NCBI RefSeq assembly: GCF_018531495.1
Contig: NZ_JAHDTI010000002.1
Location: 868,001 to 932,000 of the forward strand
Length of the DNA: 64,000 bases
Reading direction: 5' to 3'
DNA from: Nonomuraea sediminis
Lineage (GTDB): Bacteria > Actinomycetota > Actinomycetes > Streptosporangiales > Streptosporangiaceae
Shown here in pieces: positions 46,700-60,260 of the stretch (position 1 is its first letter; each line of letters begins with the position of its first letter). Both the position numbers and the translations under genes were made by a program. The notes under the pieces are model-generated. The model was not told where the DNA came from and ran no database searches. It was given only the letters and a program-made list of their open reading frames with translations.

Positions 46700-47845
46700 A
46701 TGACCGTGATGTTCCGAATCGAGCGAGACGTCCTCGCTGAGGCGGTGGCATGGACGGCCCGCAGCCTCCCCGCGCGCCCGTCGGTGCCCGTCCTGGCGGG
46801 GATGCGCCTGGAGGTCACCGAGGAACAGCAGCTGAAACTGTCCGGCTTCGACTACGAGGTCTCCGCCGAGGTGACGCTCGAGCCGCAGACCGGTGAGGCG
46901 GGCGTCGTCCTGGTCTCGGGCAAGTTGCTCGCCGAGATCACCCGCGCCCTTCCCGCACAGCCTGTGGATTTCGTGATCGATGGCGCCAAGGCGATCGTCA
47001 CCTGTGGCAGCGCCCGCTTCACCCTGCTGACCATGCCTGTGGAGGACTACCCCTCCCTGCCGGCGATGCCGCCGGCCGCCGGGCGGGTGGGCAGCGACGT
47101 GTTCGCCTCCGCGGTGAGCCAGGTCGCCGTCGCCGCGGGCCGCGACGACACGCTCCCGATGCTGACGGGCGTCCGGATGGAGATCGACGGCGACACCGTG
47201 ACCCTCGCCGCCACGGACCGCTACCGGCTTGCCGTACGGGAACTGAAGTGGCAGCCGGGGCAGCCCGACCTCGCGACCGTGGCGATGATCCCCGGCAAGA
47301 CGCTCGCCGACACGGCCAAGGCGCTCGGCGCCACCGGCGCCGAGGTCGAGATCGCGCTCAGCTCCGCCGGCGGCACCGGCGAGGGCATGATCGGCTTTTC
47401 CAGCGCGGGCCGCAGGACCACCACGCGCCTGCTCGACCCCGAGTTCCCCAAGTACCGCTCGCTGCTGCCCACCGAGTTCTCCGCGCGCGCCGACTTGTCC
47501 ACAGGCCCGTTCGTTGAGGCCGTCAAGCGCGTGGCGCTGGTCGCCGAGCGCAACACCCCCGTACGGCTGGCCTTCAAGAGCGGCGAGGTCGTCCTGGAGG
47601 CGGGAAGCGGCGACGAGGCGCAGGCCGTCGAGGTGCTGCCTGTGGATTACGAGGGCGAGGAGATGAACATCGCCTTCAACCACCAGTTCCTGCTCGAGGG
47701 CCTGGGCGCGATCGACTCCGACGTCGCGCGGCTGCAGATGACCACCTCGACCAAGCCCGCCATCCTCACCGGCGGCAAGCCTGTGGACGACGACGCCACC
47801 CCCGACTACCGCTATCTGATCATGCCGATCCGCCTGTCAAGCTGA
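46700..47845 (+). CDS. dnaN: DNA polymerase III beta subunit (sliding clamp)
   Basis: Ring clamp holding the polymerase on DNA. FRIERDVLAEAVAWTARSLPARP opens the first of three clamp repeats. The C-terminal pocket region ends YRYLIMPIRLSS. 381 residues from ATG 46700, where AGGAGG is only 3 nt away; an ATG at 46709 gives better spacing and may be the real start. Confidence 0.97.
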   Translation: MTVMFRIERDVLAEAVAWTARSLPARPSVPVLAGMRLEVTEEQQLKLSGFDYEVSAEVTLEPQTGEAGVVLVSGKLLAEITRALPAQPVDFVIDGAKAIVTCGSARFTLLTMPVEDYPSLPAMPPAAGRVGSDVFASAVSQVAVAAGRDDTLPMLTGVRMEIDGDTVTLAATDRYRLAVRELKWQPGQPDLATVAMIPGKTLADTAKALGATGAEVEIALSSAGGTGEGMIGFSSAGRRTTTRLLDPEFPKYRSLLPTEFSARADLSTGPFVEAVKRVALVAERNTPVRLAFKSGEVVLEAGSGDEAQAVEVLPVDYEGEEMNIAFNHQFLLEGLGAIDSDVARLQMTTSTKPAILTGGKPVDDDATPDYRYLIMPIRLSS

Positions 47846-47903
47846 CCTGTGACAGGATCCCCTGAGCGGGTAAGGGATGATGGATCCTTAGGGGGAGATA
47901 CAG

Positions 47904-48827
47904 ATGCAGATTGGCATGATCGGCCTCGGCCGGATGGGTGGCAACATGGCCGAGCGGCTGCGCCGCGGCGGCCATGAGGTGATCGGATACGACCGTGATC
48001 CGTCGATCAGCGACGTCGGCAGCCTGAAGGAGCTCGTCGACCGGCTGGAGGCGCCGCGGGCGGTCTGGGTCATGGTCCCCGCGGGCAAGCCCACGCAGGA
48101 CACCGTCGACGCGCTCGGCGAGTTGCTCGGCGAGGGCGACATCGTCGTCGACGGCGGCAACTCCCACTATGTGGACGACCAGAAGCACGCAGCCGAACTG
48201 GCCGAGAAGGGCATCGGCTTCGTCGACTGCGGAGTCAGCGGCGGCGTCTGGGGCCTGCAGAACGGCTACGCGCTCATGTGCGGCGGCACCGAGGCCCACG
48301 TCCAGCAGGTCATGCCGGTCTTCGAGACCCTCAAGCCCGAGGGCGAGGACGGCTTCGTGCACGCCGGCGACGTCGGCGCGGGCCACTTCGCCAAGATGGT
48401 CCACAACGGCATCGAGTACGGCATGATGCAGGCCTTCGCCGAGGGCTGGGAGCTGCTCGAGGCCTCCGACATCGTCAAGGACGTCAGGGGCTCGTTCGCC
48501 AGCTGGCGGCACGGCACGGTCATCCGCTCGTGGCTGCTCGACCTGATGGTACGGGCGCTGGACGAAGACCCGGGGCTGTCGAACCTGAAGGGTTATGCAC
48601 AGGACTCGGGCGAGGGCCGGTGGACGGTCCAGGCGGCTGTGGATCACGCGGTCCCGCTGCCGGTGATCACCGCCGCGCTTTATGCCCGTTTCGCCTCCCG
48701 GCAGGACGACTCGCCCGCCATGAAGGTGGTCGCTGCGCTGCGCAACCAGTTCGGTGGCCACGCCGTCGAGGAGACGAAGGGCGCCGACTCGCCTGGAGCC
48801 GACGTCACGCCGCCCAAGCTGGCCTGA
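47904..48827 (+). CDS. gnd: 6-Phosphogluconate dehydrogenase (decarboxylating), short form
   Basis: Oxidises 6-phosphogluconate to ribulose 5-phosphate. 307 residues, the short GntZ-like form. [18 protein letters not shown] binds the nucleotide; [22 protein letters not shown] and [10 protein letters not shown] carry substrate and catalytic residues. It lies between dnaN and recF as in most actinobacteria. Confidence 0.95.
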   Translation: MQIGMIGLGRMGGNMAERLRRGGHEVIGYDRDPSISDVGSLKELVDRLEAPRAVWVMVPAGKPTQDTVDALGELLGEGDIVVDGGNSHYVDDQKHAAELAEKGIGFVDCGVSGGVWGLQNGYALMCGGTEAHVQQVMPVFETLKPEGEDGFVHAGDVGAGHFAKMVHNGIEYGMMQAFAEGWELLEASDIVKDVRGSFASWRHGTVIRSWLLDLMVRALDEDPGLSNLKGYAQDSGEGRWTVQAAVDHAVPLPVITAALYARFASRQDDSPAMKVVAALRNQFGGHAVEETKGADSPGADVTPPKLA

Positions 48828-48846
48828 GGCCCACTACCCTTTTGGG

Positions 48847-50079
48847 GTGCACGTCGCCCACCTCTCGCTGACCGACTTCCGGTCCTACGCATCCGTGGAG
48901 CTCGGCCTGGAGCCGGGCATCACGGCCTTCGTGGGGCCCAACGGTCAGGGCAAGACCAACCTGGTCGAGGCGCTGGGCTACGTGGCGACGCACTCCAGCC
49001 ACCGGGTGGCCAACGACGCGCCGCTGGTGCGCCAGGGCGCCGCCAGGGCGATCGTGCGCTGTGCCATCCACAGGGAGGACCGGCGCGCGCTGATCGAGCT
49101 GGAGATCAACCCGGGCAAGGCCAACCGCGCGCGGCTCAACCGCTCCCCCGTGTCCCGCCCGCGCGACGTCGTCGGGCTGCTGCGCACGGTGCTGTTCGCC
49201 CCCGAAGACCTCGCCCTGGTCAAGGGCGACCCGTCCGAACGGCGCCGGTTCATGGACGACCTGCTGGTCGCGCGCAGCCCGCGCTTCGCCGGCGTCAGGG
49301 CCGACTACGACCGCGTGCTCAAGCAGCGCGGCGCCCTGCTGCGTACGGCGGCGCAGCAGCGGCGTGGCAGCCGCGGCAGCCGCAGGGCGGAGGCCGACAG
49401 CGCCTTCGCCGCGGCAGGCGCCGGCGACGTGCTCAGCACGCTGGAGGTGTGGGACGCACACCTCGCCAGGCACGGCGCCGAACTGCTGCAAGCCAGGCTC
49501 GATCTGATCGAGGCGCTGCGCCCGCTGGTCGCCGGCGCCTACGCCGCGCTGGCCCCCTCCAGCGCCCCCGCGACGCTCGCCTACCGCAGCACGTTGTCCA
49601 CAGGTGGGGACGACGCGGAGGACGAAGACGCCGGTAAACCTGGATCTTCCGATGCACAGACGTTATCCACAGACTTGGGGAAAACCCTTGAAGAGCGGAT
49701 GCGGGAGCGGCTATTGGAGGTGCGCCAGGCAGAGCTCGAACGCGGCGTGACCCTCATCGGACCGCACCGCGACGACCTGATCCTGGGCCTGGGCGAGCTG
49801 CCCGCGCGCGGCTACGCCAGCCACGGCGAGTCATGGTCGTTCGCGCTCGCGCTGCGCCTGGCCGCCTACGACCTGCTGCGGGCCGACGGCGGCGACCCCG
49901 TGCTCATCCTGGACGACGTCTTCGCCGAGCTCGACAGCCAGCGCAGGCGCCGCCTGGCCGAGATCGTCGCCCCGGCCGAGCAGGTCCTCATCACCGCGGC
50001 TGTGGACGACGACATCCCGCCCGAGCTGGTCGGTGCCCGATTCGACGTCGCCGAGGGGAGTGTGACCCGTGTCCGCTGA
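48847..50079 (+). CDS. recF: DNA replication and repair protein RecF
   Basis: SMC-like ATPase that loads RecA at gaps. 410 residues from GTG 48847, 6 nt after TACCCT (probably leaderless). Walker [19 protein letters not shown], signature region [20 protein letters not shown], Walker [19 protein letters not shown] variable, acidic and Ser-rich insertion at about residues 255-290 contains two perfect DnaA-box nonamers in its DNA. Confidence 0.96.
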   Translation: MHVAHLSLTDFRSYASVELGLEPGITAFVGPNGQGKTNLVEALGYVATHSSHRVANDAPLVRQGAARAIVRCAIHREDRRALIELEINPGKANRARLNRSPVSRPRDVVGLLRTVLFAPEDLALVKGDPSERRRFMDDLLVARSPRFAGVRADYDRVLKQRGALLRTAAQQRRGSRGSRRAEADSAFAAAGAGDVLSTLEVWDAHLARHGAELLQARLDLIEALRPLVAGAYAALAPSSAPATLAYRSTLSTGGDDAEDEDAGKPGSSDAQTLSTDLGKTLEERMRERLLEVRQAELERGVTLIGPHRDDLILGLGELPARGYASHGESWSFALALRLAAYDLLRADGGDPVLILDDVFAELDSQRRRRLAEIVAPAEQVLITAAVDDDIPPELVGARFDVAEGSVTRVR

Positions 50080-50569
50080 GGACAACACGGCCGCCAGAGG
50101 CGCCGCCATGGCCAGGGAGAAGCTCGCCCAGGCCAAGGCCGACGCGGCCAAGCGCGGCCAGCTCCCCCGGCGCGAGCCGCGGCGCAAGGCGGCGGGGCCG
50201 CGCAGGGAGGCCGGCGATCCACAGCTGTTCGGCCGGGCGATCATGGACCTGCTCGCCGACCGCGGCTGGGAGCAGTCGGCGGCCGTCGGCGGCGTGTTCG
50301 GCCGCTGGGCCGACATCGTCGGCCCTGACCTGGCCGCACACACCAAGCCGGACACCTTCGACGACGGCGAGGTGATCGTCCTGGCCGACTCCACCGCCTG
50401 GGCCACCCAGGTGCGGCTGCTGGCCCGCACGCTGGTGCGCAGGCTCAACGAGGAGCTCGGCGACGGGACCGTGACGAAAGTCAAGGTCAAAGGACCCCAG
50501 AATGCGCCTCGCCCGACGGGGGGTCTCCGGGTGACCGGAAGTCGGGGTCCCGGGGACACGTACGGCTGA
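50069..50569 (+). CDS. DUF721 (DciA-like) protein
   Basis: 166 residues, GTG start overlapping recF by 11 bp. Basic, Ala/Arg-rich N-terminal 50 residues, then the DUF721 core ([39 protein letters not shown]). Relatives (DciA) recruit the replicative helicase in bacteria without DnaC, so a role with the DnaB in this window is likely. Confidence 0.9.
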   Translation: MSAEDNTAARGAAMAREKLAQAKADAAKRGQLPRREPRRKAAGPRREAGDPQLFGRAIMDLLADRGWEQSAAVGGVFGRWADIVGPDLAAHTKPDTFDDGEVIVLADSTAWATQVRLLARTLVRRLNEELGDGTVTKVKVKGPQNAPRPTGGLRVTGSRGPGDTYG

Positions 50570-52816
<2,247 letters not shown>

Positions 52817-52850
52817 CGCCCGCCCGCCGTACTGAAAAGGAAATCTCACT

Positions 52851-55352
<2,502 letters not shown>

Positions 55353-55355
55353 TAC

Positions 55356-55964
55356 ATGAGCGCCCAGGGTGGCAACGCCAAGACCAAGGCGGCTCGCGAG
55401 AACGGTCAGCAGCCCAAGAAGCCCGCCGAGACCGAGATCTTCGACTCGGTCGAGGATTCTTCTGACGAGACGGCGAACGAGACGGTCCACATCCGGCCCT
55501 CGCTCACGTCCGAGGCTCCCCCGCCGCAGCCGCCGTCGGTCGAGCTGCCCAAGAAGAAGGGCTCCAGCGCCGCCGGAGCCAGGCTCCCCCGCAAGGCCCA
55601 CCTGGTCCTGCGCCGCATCGAGCCGTGGTCGGCCATGAAGTTCAGCTTCGTGGTCTCCCTGGTCTGCTTCGTGGTGCTCTTCGTGGCAGTCGCCGTCCTG
55701 TACGGCGTGCTGTCCGCCCTGGGTGTCTTCGACTCGCTGGTGGACCTGGTCAACCAGCTCGGCAAGGGCGAGAACGGGCAGAACTCCATCCCGATCGACA
55801 TCGCCTCGTGGTTCGAGCCGGTCCGCATCCTCGGCTACACGGCCCTCATCGGCGCCGTGAACGTCGTTCTCATCACTGCCCTGTCCACGCTGGGGGCGGT
55901 CATCTACAACATCGCCTCCGACCTCGTGGGCGGCGTCGAGGTCACCTTCAGCGAAGCCGAGTAG
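55356..55964 (+). CDS. DUF3566 membrane protein
   Basis: 202 residues: ~85-residue disordered, charged N-terminus, then LVLRRIEPWSAMKFSFVVSLVCFVVLFVAVAVLYGVL and a second C-terminal membrane segment. Conserved downstream of gyrA in actinobacteria (Rv0007-like), where a link to cell division has been proposed. Starts 3 bp after gyrA. Confidence 0.88.
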   Translation: MSAQGGNAKTKAARENGQQPKKPAETEIFDSVEDSSDETANETVHIRPSLTSEAPPPQPPSVELPKKKGSSAAGARLPRKAHLVLRRIEPWSAMKFSFVVSLVCFVVLFVAVAVLYGVLSALGVFDSLVDLVNQLGKGENGQNSIPIDIASWFEPVRILGYTALIGAVNVVLITALSTLGAVIYNIASDLVGGVEVTFSEAE

Positions 55965-55973
55965 TCCCGCTTC

Positions 55974-56020
55974 ACCCCGTCCGCGGCGCGAGCAGCATCG
56001 CAGACGGGGTAAGCTTTTCC
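55974..56020 (+). terminator. Possible terminator of the gyrB-gyrA operon
   Basis: ACCCCGTC and GACGGGGT pair over a 21-nt loop, followed by AAGCTTTTCC. The long loop makes it moderate. Confidence 0.5.
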
Positions 56021-56077
56021 TCGTCCGAACAACTGATTCGCGTCCCACACAGGGATGCGATACGGTTCGGTGTGCGC

Positions 56078-56151
56078 GGGGCTATAGCTCAGACGGTTAG
56101 AGCGCTTCCCTGATAAGGAAGAGGTCCCAGGTTCAAGTCCTGGTAGCCCCA
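56078..56151 (+). tRNA. ileT: tRNA-Ile (anticodon GAT)
   Basis: 74 nt, acceptor GGGGCTA/TAGCCCC with A73. D-loop CTCAGACGGTTAGAG, anticodon stem CTTCC/GGAAG around CTGATAA (anticodon GAT), T-arm CCAGGTTCAAGTCCTGG. CCA is not encoded. The normal tRNA-Ala(TGC) neighbour is absent from the next 7.8 kb. The last 39 nt are repeated at 60.1 and 63.3 kb. Confidence 0.98.
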
Positions 56152-56152
56152 C
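56113..56152 (+). repeat. Attachment-site repeat, copy 1 (3' part of tRNA-Ile)
   Basis: 40 bp from ATAAGGAAGAGG through TAGCCCCAC. Identical to 60140-60179. Left boundary of the accessory island and likely integration core. Confidence 0.85.
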
Positions 56153-56167
56153 TTAGCTGACCAGCGA

Positions 56168-56206
56168 AAAGGCCGCTATCCGATCTTCGGAAAGCGGCCA
56201 TTCTGC
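56168..56206 (+). terminator. Hairpin after tRNA-Ile
   Basis: GGCCGCT and AGCGGCC pair over a ~15-nt loop. The sequence CAGCGAAAAGGCCGCTATCC here recurs after the third att copy. Confidence 0.6.
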
Positions 56207-56289
56207 TGTCTGCGTGTCGATCTGCGTGACTACCCTTCCCGTGTCCTGCAGCGCAGGTACGGTGTGGGCTTCCGCACGATAGAGAAGGC

Positions 56290-56826
56290 CCTGGCCTCGG
56301 TCTGGCCGGCAAGCTCACGCTGCGGGTCCGCACGCGGATCGCCGACCCCTGCTCCTGGCTGGCAGCGCCGTCGTGGTCGGCGGCGGGTTCGCCCTGTTCG
56401 CGGCGGCCCGATCGGGCCTGGCCGAACTGTTCGCGGCGATGGGCGCGCTCGGCTTCGGCGCCGGCGGCTTCTCGGCCGCGATGCCCGGCGTCATCCTGGC
56501 CGTCACCCCCAAGAGCGAGACGTCGAGCGCCATGAGCTTCAACTACGTCGTCCGCAGCGTCGGTACTCCCGTGGCATTCGTCACATATGTCCCACCCCGG
56601 ATGATGTGCCATCATGGGTATCGTCACTTCGACGATAAGGGGTGTGCCATGACCGCGCAGCGCCATCGGCGGCCTGATCCTCGCCGCGGGCACCGGCCCC
56701 GGCCACCTCTTCCCCGACGACAGCGCCTACACCACCGCGGCGCTGGTCGGCATCGGCGCCATGGCGATCACGACGCTGACAAGCCTCGCTCTCGCCCGCC
56801 GACGCTCGTCCGAGACCAACCCGTAA
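56290..56826 (+). pseudogene. MFS transporter remnant
   Basis: C-terminal third of a drug-export MFS protein, broken several ways. GLAGKLTLRVRTRIADP is one frame off from GSAVVVGGGFALFAAARSGL. After MSFNYVVRSVG the frame is interrupted by about 92 bp (56564-56655). The natural continuation then resumes as RSAIGGLILAAGTGPGHLF and runs to TAA at 56824. The 5' part is missing. The intervening segment carries two perfect short palindromes. Confidence 0.75.
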
Positions 56827-56859
56827 GTCAGATGCACTCATCCCAACACTGGAGGTTCC

Positions 56860-57153
56860 ATGCCCAAGGGCTACTGGGTCAGCGTCTACCGCACCATTTC
56901 AGACCCTGAGAAGCTGGCTGCTTACAACAAGCTGGCCGGTCCGGCCGTCAAGGCCGGGGGCGGTCGGACCTTCGTCCGTGGCGGTCGGGTCGTGGCGCAT
57001 GACGCCGGAATCGCCGAGCGCGTCGTCCTGGTCGAGTTCGACAGCTTCGAGCAGGCCGTCGCGGCGCACGAGAGTGCGGCCTACCAGGAGGCGCTGGTCA
57101 CCCTCTCCGACGGCGTCGAGCGCGACTTCCGCATCGTCGAAGGCATCGACTGA
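56860..57153 (+). CDS. DUF1330 domain protein
   Basis: 97 residues, ATG with TGGAGG upstream. Ferredoxin-like dimeric alpha-beta fold: KGYWVSVYRTISDPEKLAAYNKLAGPAVKAGGGRTFVRGG, then VVLVEFDSFEQAVAAHESAAYQEAL. Family function is unknown. Intact, between an MFS relic and IS debris. Confidence 0.85.
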   Translation: MPKGYWVSVYRTISDPEKLAAYNKLAGPAVKAGGGRTFVRGGRVVAHDAGIAERVVLVEFDSFEQAVAAHESAAYQEALVTLSDGVERDFRIVEGID

Positions 57154-57166
57154 CCGAGGTCCAGCC

Positions 57167-57185
57167 GGATCTTCACTGAAGATCC
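57167..57185 (+). terminator. Palindrome after the DUF1330 gene
   Basis: GGATCTTCA, 1-nt spacer, TGAAGATCC, 13 bp after the stop. May be a terminator or the end of the neighbouring insertion element; no T-run. Confidence 0.45.
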
Positions 57186-57290
57186 ACCATCTTGGTTTTC
57201 GCTGGTGCGGCTGCTGGTGTGGCGGGGTTCGTGGGTGCTCATGCTGGTCGTGGGCGGCTGTCTTCGGTCTTGATCGTCTGTCAGCGGTCG

Positions 57291-57421
57291 AGTTCGAGGT
57301 TCGTCAGGACGAGCAGGGCGCGGAGCAGGTTGGTGGCGCGGGCGGGGCTCGTGCGGAGTTTGGTGAGGATGCGCCAGGTCTTCAGGTGCGCGAAGCCGTG
57401 CTCGACGGGGGCGCGGTCGGC
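57291..57421 (-). pseudogene. IS5-family transposase C-terminal remnant
   Basis: 43 codons on the minus strand ending TGA at 57291. ADRAPVEHGFAHLKTWRIL then TKLRTSPARATNLLRALLVL are typical of the last block of IS5-type DDE transposases, including the catalytic Glu (VEH). The rest of the transposase is gone. Confidence 0.75.
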
Positions 57422-57489
57422 AGCACCGCTACTTCTACCTCAACCTCAACGACGGCAGCAGCCACGTCGCCAACTTCAAATTCAACTAA
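57418..57489 (+). pseudogene. 3' end of an unidentified gene
   Basis: Open tail RYFYLNLNDGSSHVANFKFN followed by TAA 57487 and a strong hairpin (57505-57531). It abuts the transposase remnant, so an insertion or deletion probably removed the 5' part. Looks like the end of a secreted beta-rich domain; not identified. 57490-57763 holds nothing else. Confidence 0.45.
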
Positions 57490-57504
57490 CCACCACACCT
57501 GCCG

Positions 57505-57531
57505 CCGGCCCCGCCACAACAGCGGGGCCGG
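57505..57531 (+). terminator. Strong hairpin terminator
   Basis: CCGGCCCCGC and GCGGGGCCGG pair over 7 nt, 15 bp after the TAA of the truncated gene. Confidence 0.7.
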
Positions 57532-57763
57532 TCCCATGCCCACAGCCAGAGCTGCGACCCCCTACGCCGGGCACCCGCTCTCGACCGATGATCATCAGGG
57601 CATGTGTCCTGTCCCGGGAGATGCTTGACAGTGGCGTCCCAAGACATGCTAGACACCGGTGCCGTGTTCCAGCGTCTCGTGATGCGGTGCTCTGCACGCG
57701 GCGCGTTTCCGGGGCGGGAAATGACGCTGGTCGATAACGCGATGAGTGGCTGACGTTGGCGTG

Positions 57764-58579
57764 TTAGAACCGGAACCGCACGATCCGGGTGGACCGTTTC
57801 ATGCCCGGCAGCAGGTTCATGAGGCGGTACATGCGGCGTATGTTCGCGGGTGCCTTGGCCATCAGCACCGGTGAGTCGTTCATCGGCGTCTCGTCGACGT
57901 ATTCGAGCCGCGGGTGCCAATCGGCCAGCGCGGCCGGGTCGTTGAAGCCGCAGTGGAACTGGGCGTCGTATTTGCGCAGCGTGGGGTCCCATTTCGAGGT
58001 TCGCCACGCCCAGACAGGCACCGTGTCGAGCTGTATCTGGCCGGTGGGGAAGGCGTCGACGACGCTGGTCAGCAGCCGCCGGACGTCGGTCTCGGTCAGG
58101 TAGGGCACCAGTCCCTCGGCGATCATCAGCACCGGTCGGGCGCGGGGGATGCGTTCCAGCCAGGTCAGGTCGGTGACGCTGGAGTCGATCAGGGTGTAGT
58201 GCTCGCGCGGTGGCAGGAGTTGTTGCCGCAGTTCGATGACGGACGGGTAGTCCAGGTCGTACCAGTCGACGGTGGCGGGCGGGTCGATCCGGTACACCCG
58301 GGCGTCGAGGCCGCAGCCCAGGTGCAGCACCACCGCGTCGGGGTGGTCGGCGAGGAAGCTTCGGGCCCAGTCGTCGTGGGCCTTGGCCCGGACCACGGCG
58401 GCGAGGCCGATCTGGCTGGTGCCGAATCTGCGGTTGTCGTAGTCGGGGTCGAGGCGGCGCATCGCCTGCTCGGCGTATTCGTCGCCGAGGATCGGGTCTG
58501 GCAGTCGGTTGTCCAGTGCTTTGGCTCGGAGGACGGGGCTGAGGGTTTTCTGCACTCCGACGAGTTCAGTATCCTTCAC
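57764..58579 (-). CDS. Class I SAM-dependent methyltransferase (LCM/PF04072 type)
   Basis: 271 residues. VVLHLGCGLDARVYRI is the SAM-binding motif, followed by DWYDLDYPSVIELRQQLLPP and VLMIAEGLVPYL, typical of leucine-carboxyl-methyltransferase-like O-methyltransferases in actinobacteria. Substrate unknown. The GTG at 58579 lies 7 nt after TAGTCT (leaderless). Divergent from a MarR/GbsR regulator with a perfect palindrome between them. Confidence 0.85.
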   Translation of the reverse strand: MKDTELVGVQKTLSPVLRAKALDNRLPDPILGDEYAEQAMRRLDPDYDNRRFGTSQIGLAAVVRAKAHDDWARSFLADHPDAVVLHLGCGLDARVYRIDPPATVDWYDLDYPSVIELRQQLLPPREHYTLIDSSVTDLTWLERIPRARPVLMIAEGLVPYLTETDVRRLLTSVVDAFPTGQIQLDTVPVWAWRTSKWDPTLRKYDAQFHCGFNDPAALADWHPRLEYVDETPMNDSPVLMAKAPANIRRMYRLMNLLPGMKRSTRIVRFRF

Positions 58580-58600
58580 GACAGCGAGACTACTCTGATT

Positions 58601-58624
58601 TCACGAATTTTGTGAAATTCGTGA
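58601..58624. promoter_or_regulatory. Operator between methyltransferase and regulator
   Basis: Perfect inverted repeat: TCACGAATTT, 4-nt spacer, AAATTCGTGA. It covers the expected -35 of the methyltransferase promoter and precedes the regulator start by 45 bp. Likely bound by the regulator's own product. Confidence 0.75.
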
Positions 58625-58668
58625 TTTACGGTAGAACTGTTGAGGCCGCGACGAGGAAGGGGGCTTCG

Positions 58669-59151
58669 GTGACGCGAGCGGACGAGAGCGCCATCGCCGT
58701 CTTCCGGGAACGGTTCGCGCAGATCATGGTCGAATACGGCATGCCCCGGATGGCCTCGCGCGTGTACGCCGCGCTGCTGGTCACCGACTCCGGCGAGCTG
58801 TCGGCCGCCGAGCTAGCCGAGCGACTGGGCGTCGGCGCGTCGGCGATCTCGGGGGCGGTCAAATACCTGGCGCAGGTGCGGCTGGTGGAACGCGGCCGCG
58901 AACCTGGTACCCGGCACGACTTCTGCCGGATCCACGAGCACACCTGGAGCCACTTCGTCAGCCAGTCCGACCCGATGCTGGCCCGGATACAGGCCGGCGC
59001 CGACGAGGGCATCGCGGTCTTGGATCTCGACTCCCCCGCCGGGCGCCGGCTGGACGAGACCCGCCGGTTCTTCGCGTTCATACGCGAGGAGATCAACCGG
59101 TCGATGGCGAAGTGGCGGCGGCTCCAGGAGGCCGACGGCGAGGCCGGCTAG
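58669..59151 (+). CDS. GbsR/MarR family transcriptional regulator
   Basis: 160 residues from GTG 58669 with GAGGAAGGGGG upstream. Winged helix ALLVTDSGELSAAELAERLGVGASAISGAVKYLAQVRLVERGREPGTR, then a helical dimer region. The ATG at 58612 falls inside the operator and is rejected. Probably represses the divergent methyltransferase and itself; the ligand is unknown. Confidence 0.85.
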   Translation: MTRADESAIAVFRERFAQIMVEYGMPRMASRVYAALLVTDSGELSAAELAERLGVGASAISGAVKYLAQVRLVERGREPGTRHDFCRIHEHTWSHFVSQSDPMLARIQAGADEGIAVLDLDSPAGRRLDETRRFFAFIREEINRSMAKWRRLQEADGEAG

Positions 59152-59201
59152 TGCGGTGACCACATAGGTTCACCGGCTCAGGGAGTCGTGCTGGACTGCT
59201 T

Positions 59202-59388
59202 GCGCCGGCGACAAGAAGTCCCAGGTCATCAAGGAGATCCGCGCGCTGACCTCCCTCGGCCTAAAGAGGCCAAGGACCTGGTCAATGGCGCTCCGAAGCG
59301 GGTCTTCGACGGCAAGGTCAACAAGGAGCAGGTGGAGAAGGCCAAGGCTGCCCTCGAGGGCGCCAGCGCCACCGTCGGCGTGAAGTAG
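59202..59388 (+). pseudogene. Ribosomal protein L7/L12 C-terminal domain fragment, frameshifted
   Basis: [20 protein letters not shown] is followed one frame over by [20 protein letters not shown] and [21 protein letters not shown], then TAG. This is the L12 C-domain with a lost base near 59257 and no N-domain. A good terminator follows, so the piece looks like the 3' end of an rplL gene carried here. It could in principle be read as a short peptide; I take it as a relic. Confidence 0.8.
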
Positions 59389-59406
59389 TTCTACTTCGCT
59401 TCCGAG

Positions 59407-59440
59407 AAGGAGTGACCACAGGGTCGCTCCTTTTCCGTTT
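59407..59440 (+). terminator. Terminator after the rplL fragment
   Basis: AAGGAGTGACC pairs with GGTCGCTCCTT over ACAG, followed by TTCCGTTTTC. Confidence 0.85.
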
Positions 59441-59466
59441 TCTGCCACTCGTTACGCTGCCGAGGC

Positions 59467-60084
59467 GTGATCAACGTTGCATCCGAGTGGACCAAGGGCT
59501 GGGCGATCTCACGGGGGGCTGGAAAGCCGGTGGCCGAGCCGTGGGGCTGGCGCATCGAGGTCGAGGGGATCGGGCGATACGTCGTCACCGACCTCCAGTG
59601 GCTGGAGAAGCTGCTCCCCACCGTCACCGAACAGGGCGCCTGGCTCAAGCTCTTCGTCTCCCCCGAGGAGGCTGCGCCGTACGTCACTCAAGGGTGGGAA
59701 CGCACAGACCCCGGCTTCATGATGACCGTGGACCTGGACCGCACCGAACCCCGCTGCCCGGCCGGATACGAGATCGAGGCGACCACCTCCGGAGCGGCCA
59801 CCTTCGTCCGGATCCTGACCGCCGGTGGCGAGCAGGCCGCGCGCGGCCAGATGGGTTGCACGGGTGAGACTGTGGTCGTCGACAAGGTGCTGACCGAGGA
59901 GGCGCACCAGCGGCAGGGACTGGGCACGGTGGTGATGCGCACCCTGCAGAATCTGGCCATCGACCAGGGGGTCAGCGTCGGCGTCCTGGGCGGGACCGGC
60001 CAGGGGCGGGCGCTCTATGAGCGGCTCGGCTGGCGCGTGGTCTCACCCCTGACTTCCTTCCAGTACGGCGGAGCCCAGCCCTAA
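59467..60084 (+). CDS. GNAT family N-acetyltransferase
   Basis: 205 residues, GTG start 8 nt after TACGCT. The acetyl-CoA motif is VVVDKVLTEEAHQRQGLGTVVMRTLQNLA, then GVLGGTGQGRALYERLGW. The N-terminal half has no motif I recognise. It is the last gene before the second att repeat. Confidence 0.82.
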   Translation: MINVASEWTKGWAISRGAGKPVAEPWGWRIEVEGIGRYVVTDLQWLEKLLPTVTEQGAWLKLFVSPEEAAPYVTQGWERTDPGFMMTVDLDRTEPRCPAGYEIEATTSGAATFVRILTAGGEQAARGQMGCTGETVVVDKVLTEEAHQRQGLGTVVMRTLQNLAIDQGVSVGVLGGTGQGRALYERLGWRVVSPLTSFQYGGAQP

Positions 60085-60139
60085 CCGATCGCGCCAATTC
60101 ACCGGAAGTCGCAACCCCCTACATGTGTTCGATTTCCGA

Positions 60140-60179
60140 ATAAGGAAGAGGTCCCAGGTTCAAGTCCTGGTAGCCCCAC
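60140..60179 (+). repeat. Attachment-site repeat, copy 2
   Basis: 40 bp identical to the 3' end of tRNA-Ile, without the 5' half of the tRNA. Splits the island into modules of about 4.0 and 3.1 kb. Confidence 0.88.
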
Positions 60180-60187
60180 CCAAGGTC

Positions 60188-60223
60188 AAAGGCCAGATCC
60201 CTTCGTGGAACTGGCCTTTTTCG
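60188..60223 (+). terminator. Terminator after att copy 2
   Basis: AAAGGCCAG and CTGGCCTTT pair over a 14-nt loop and run into TTTTT. Unrelated in sequence to the hairpin after the tRNA and after copy 3. Confidence 0.8.
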
Positions 60224-60260
60224 TGCCCGTACAGCAGTTGACGGCCATGAGCGGGGCACG

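Noticed and set aside
57154..57700. Overlapping open frames on the + strand around the IS remnant
   Set aside because: They are read through antisense transposase debris and hairpins, with no coherent protein.
58612..58668. ATG 58612 as the start of the GbsR-type regulator
   Set aside because: It falls in the palindromic operator, and GTG 58669 has a good ribosome site.
60140..60179. A second functional tRNA-Ile
   Set aside because: Only the 3' half is present; acceptor 5' strand, D-arm and anticodon loop are absent.
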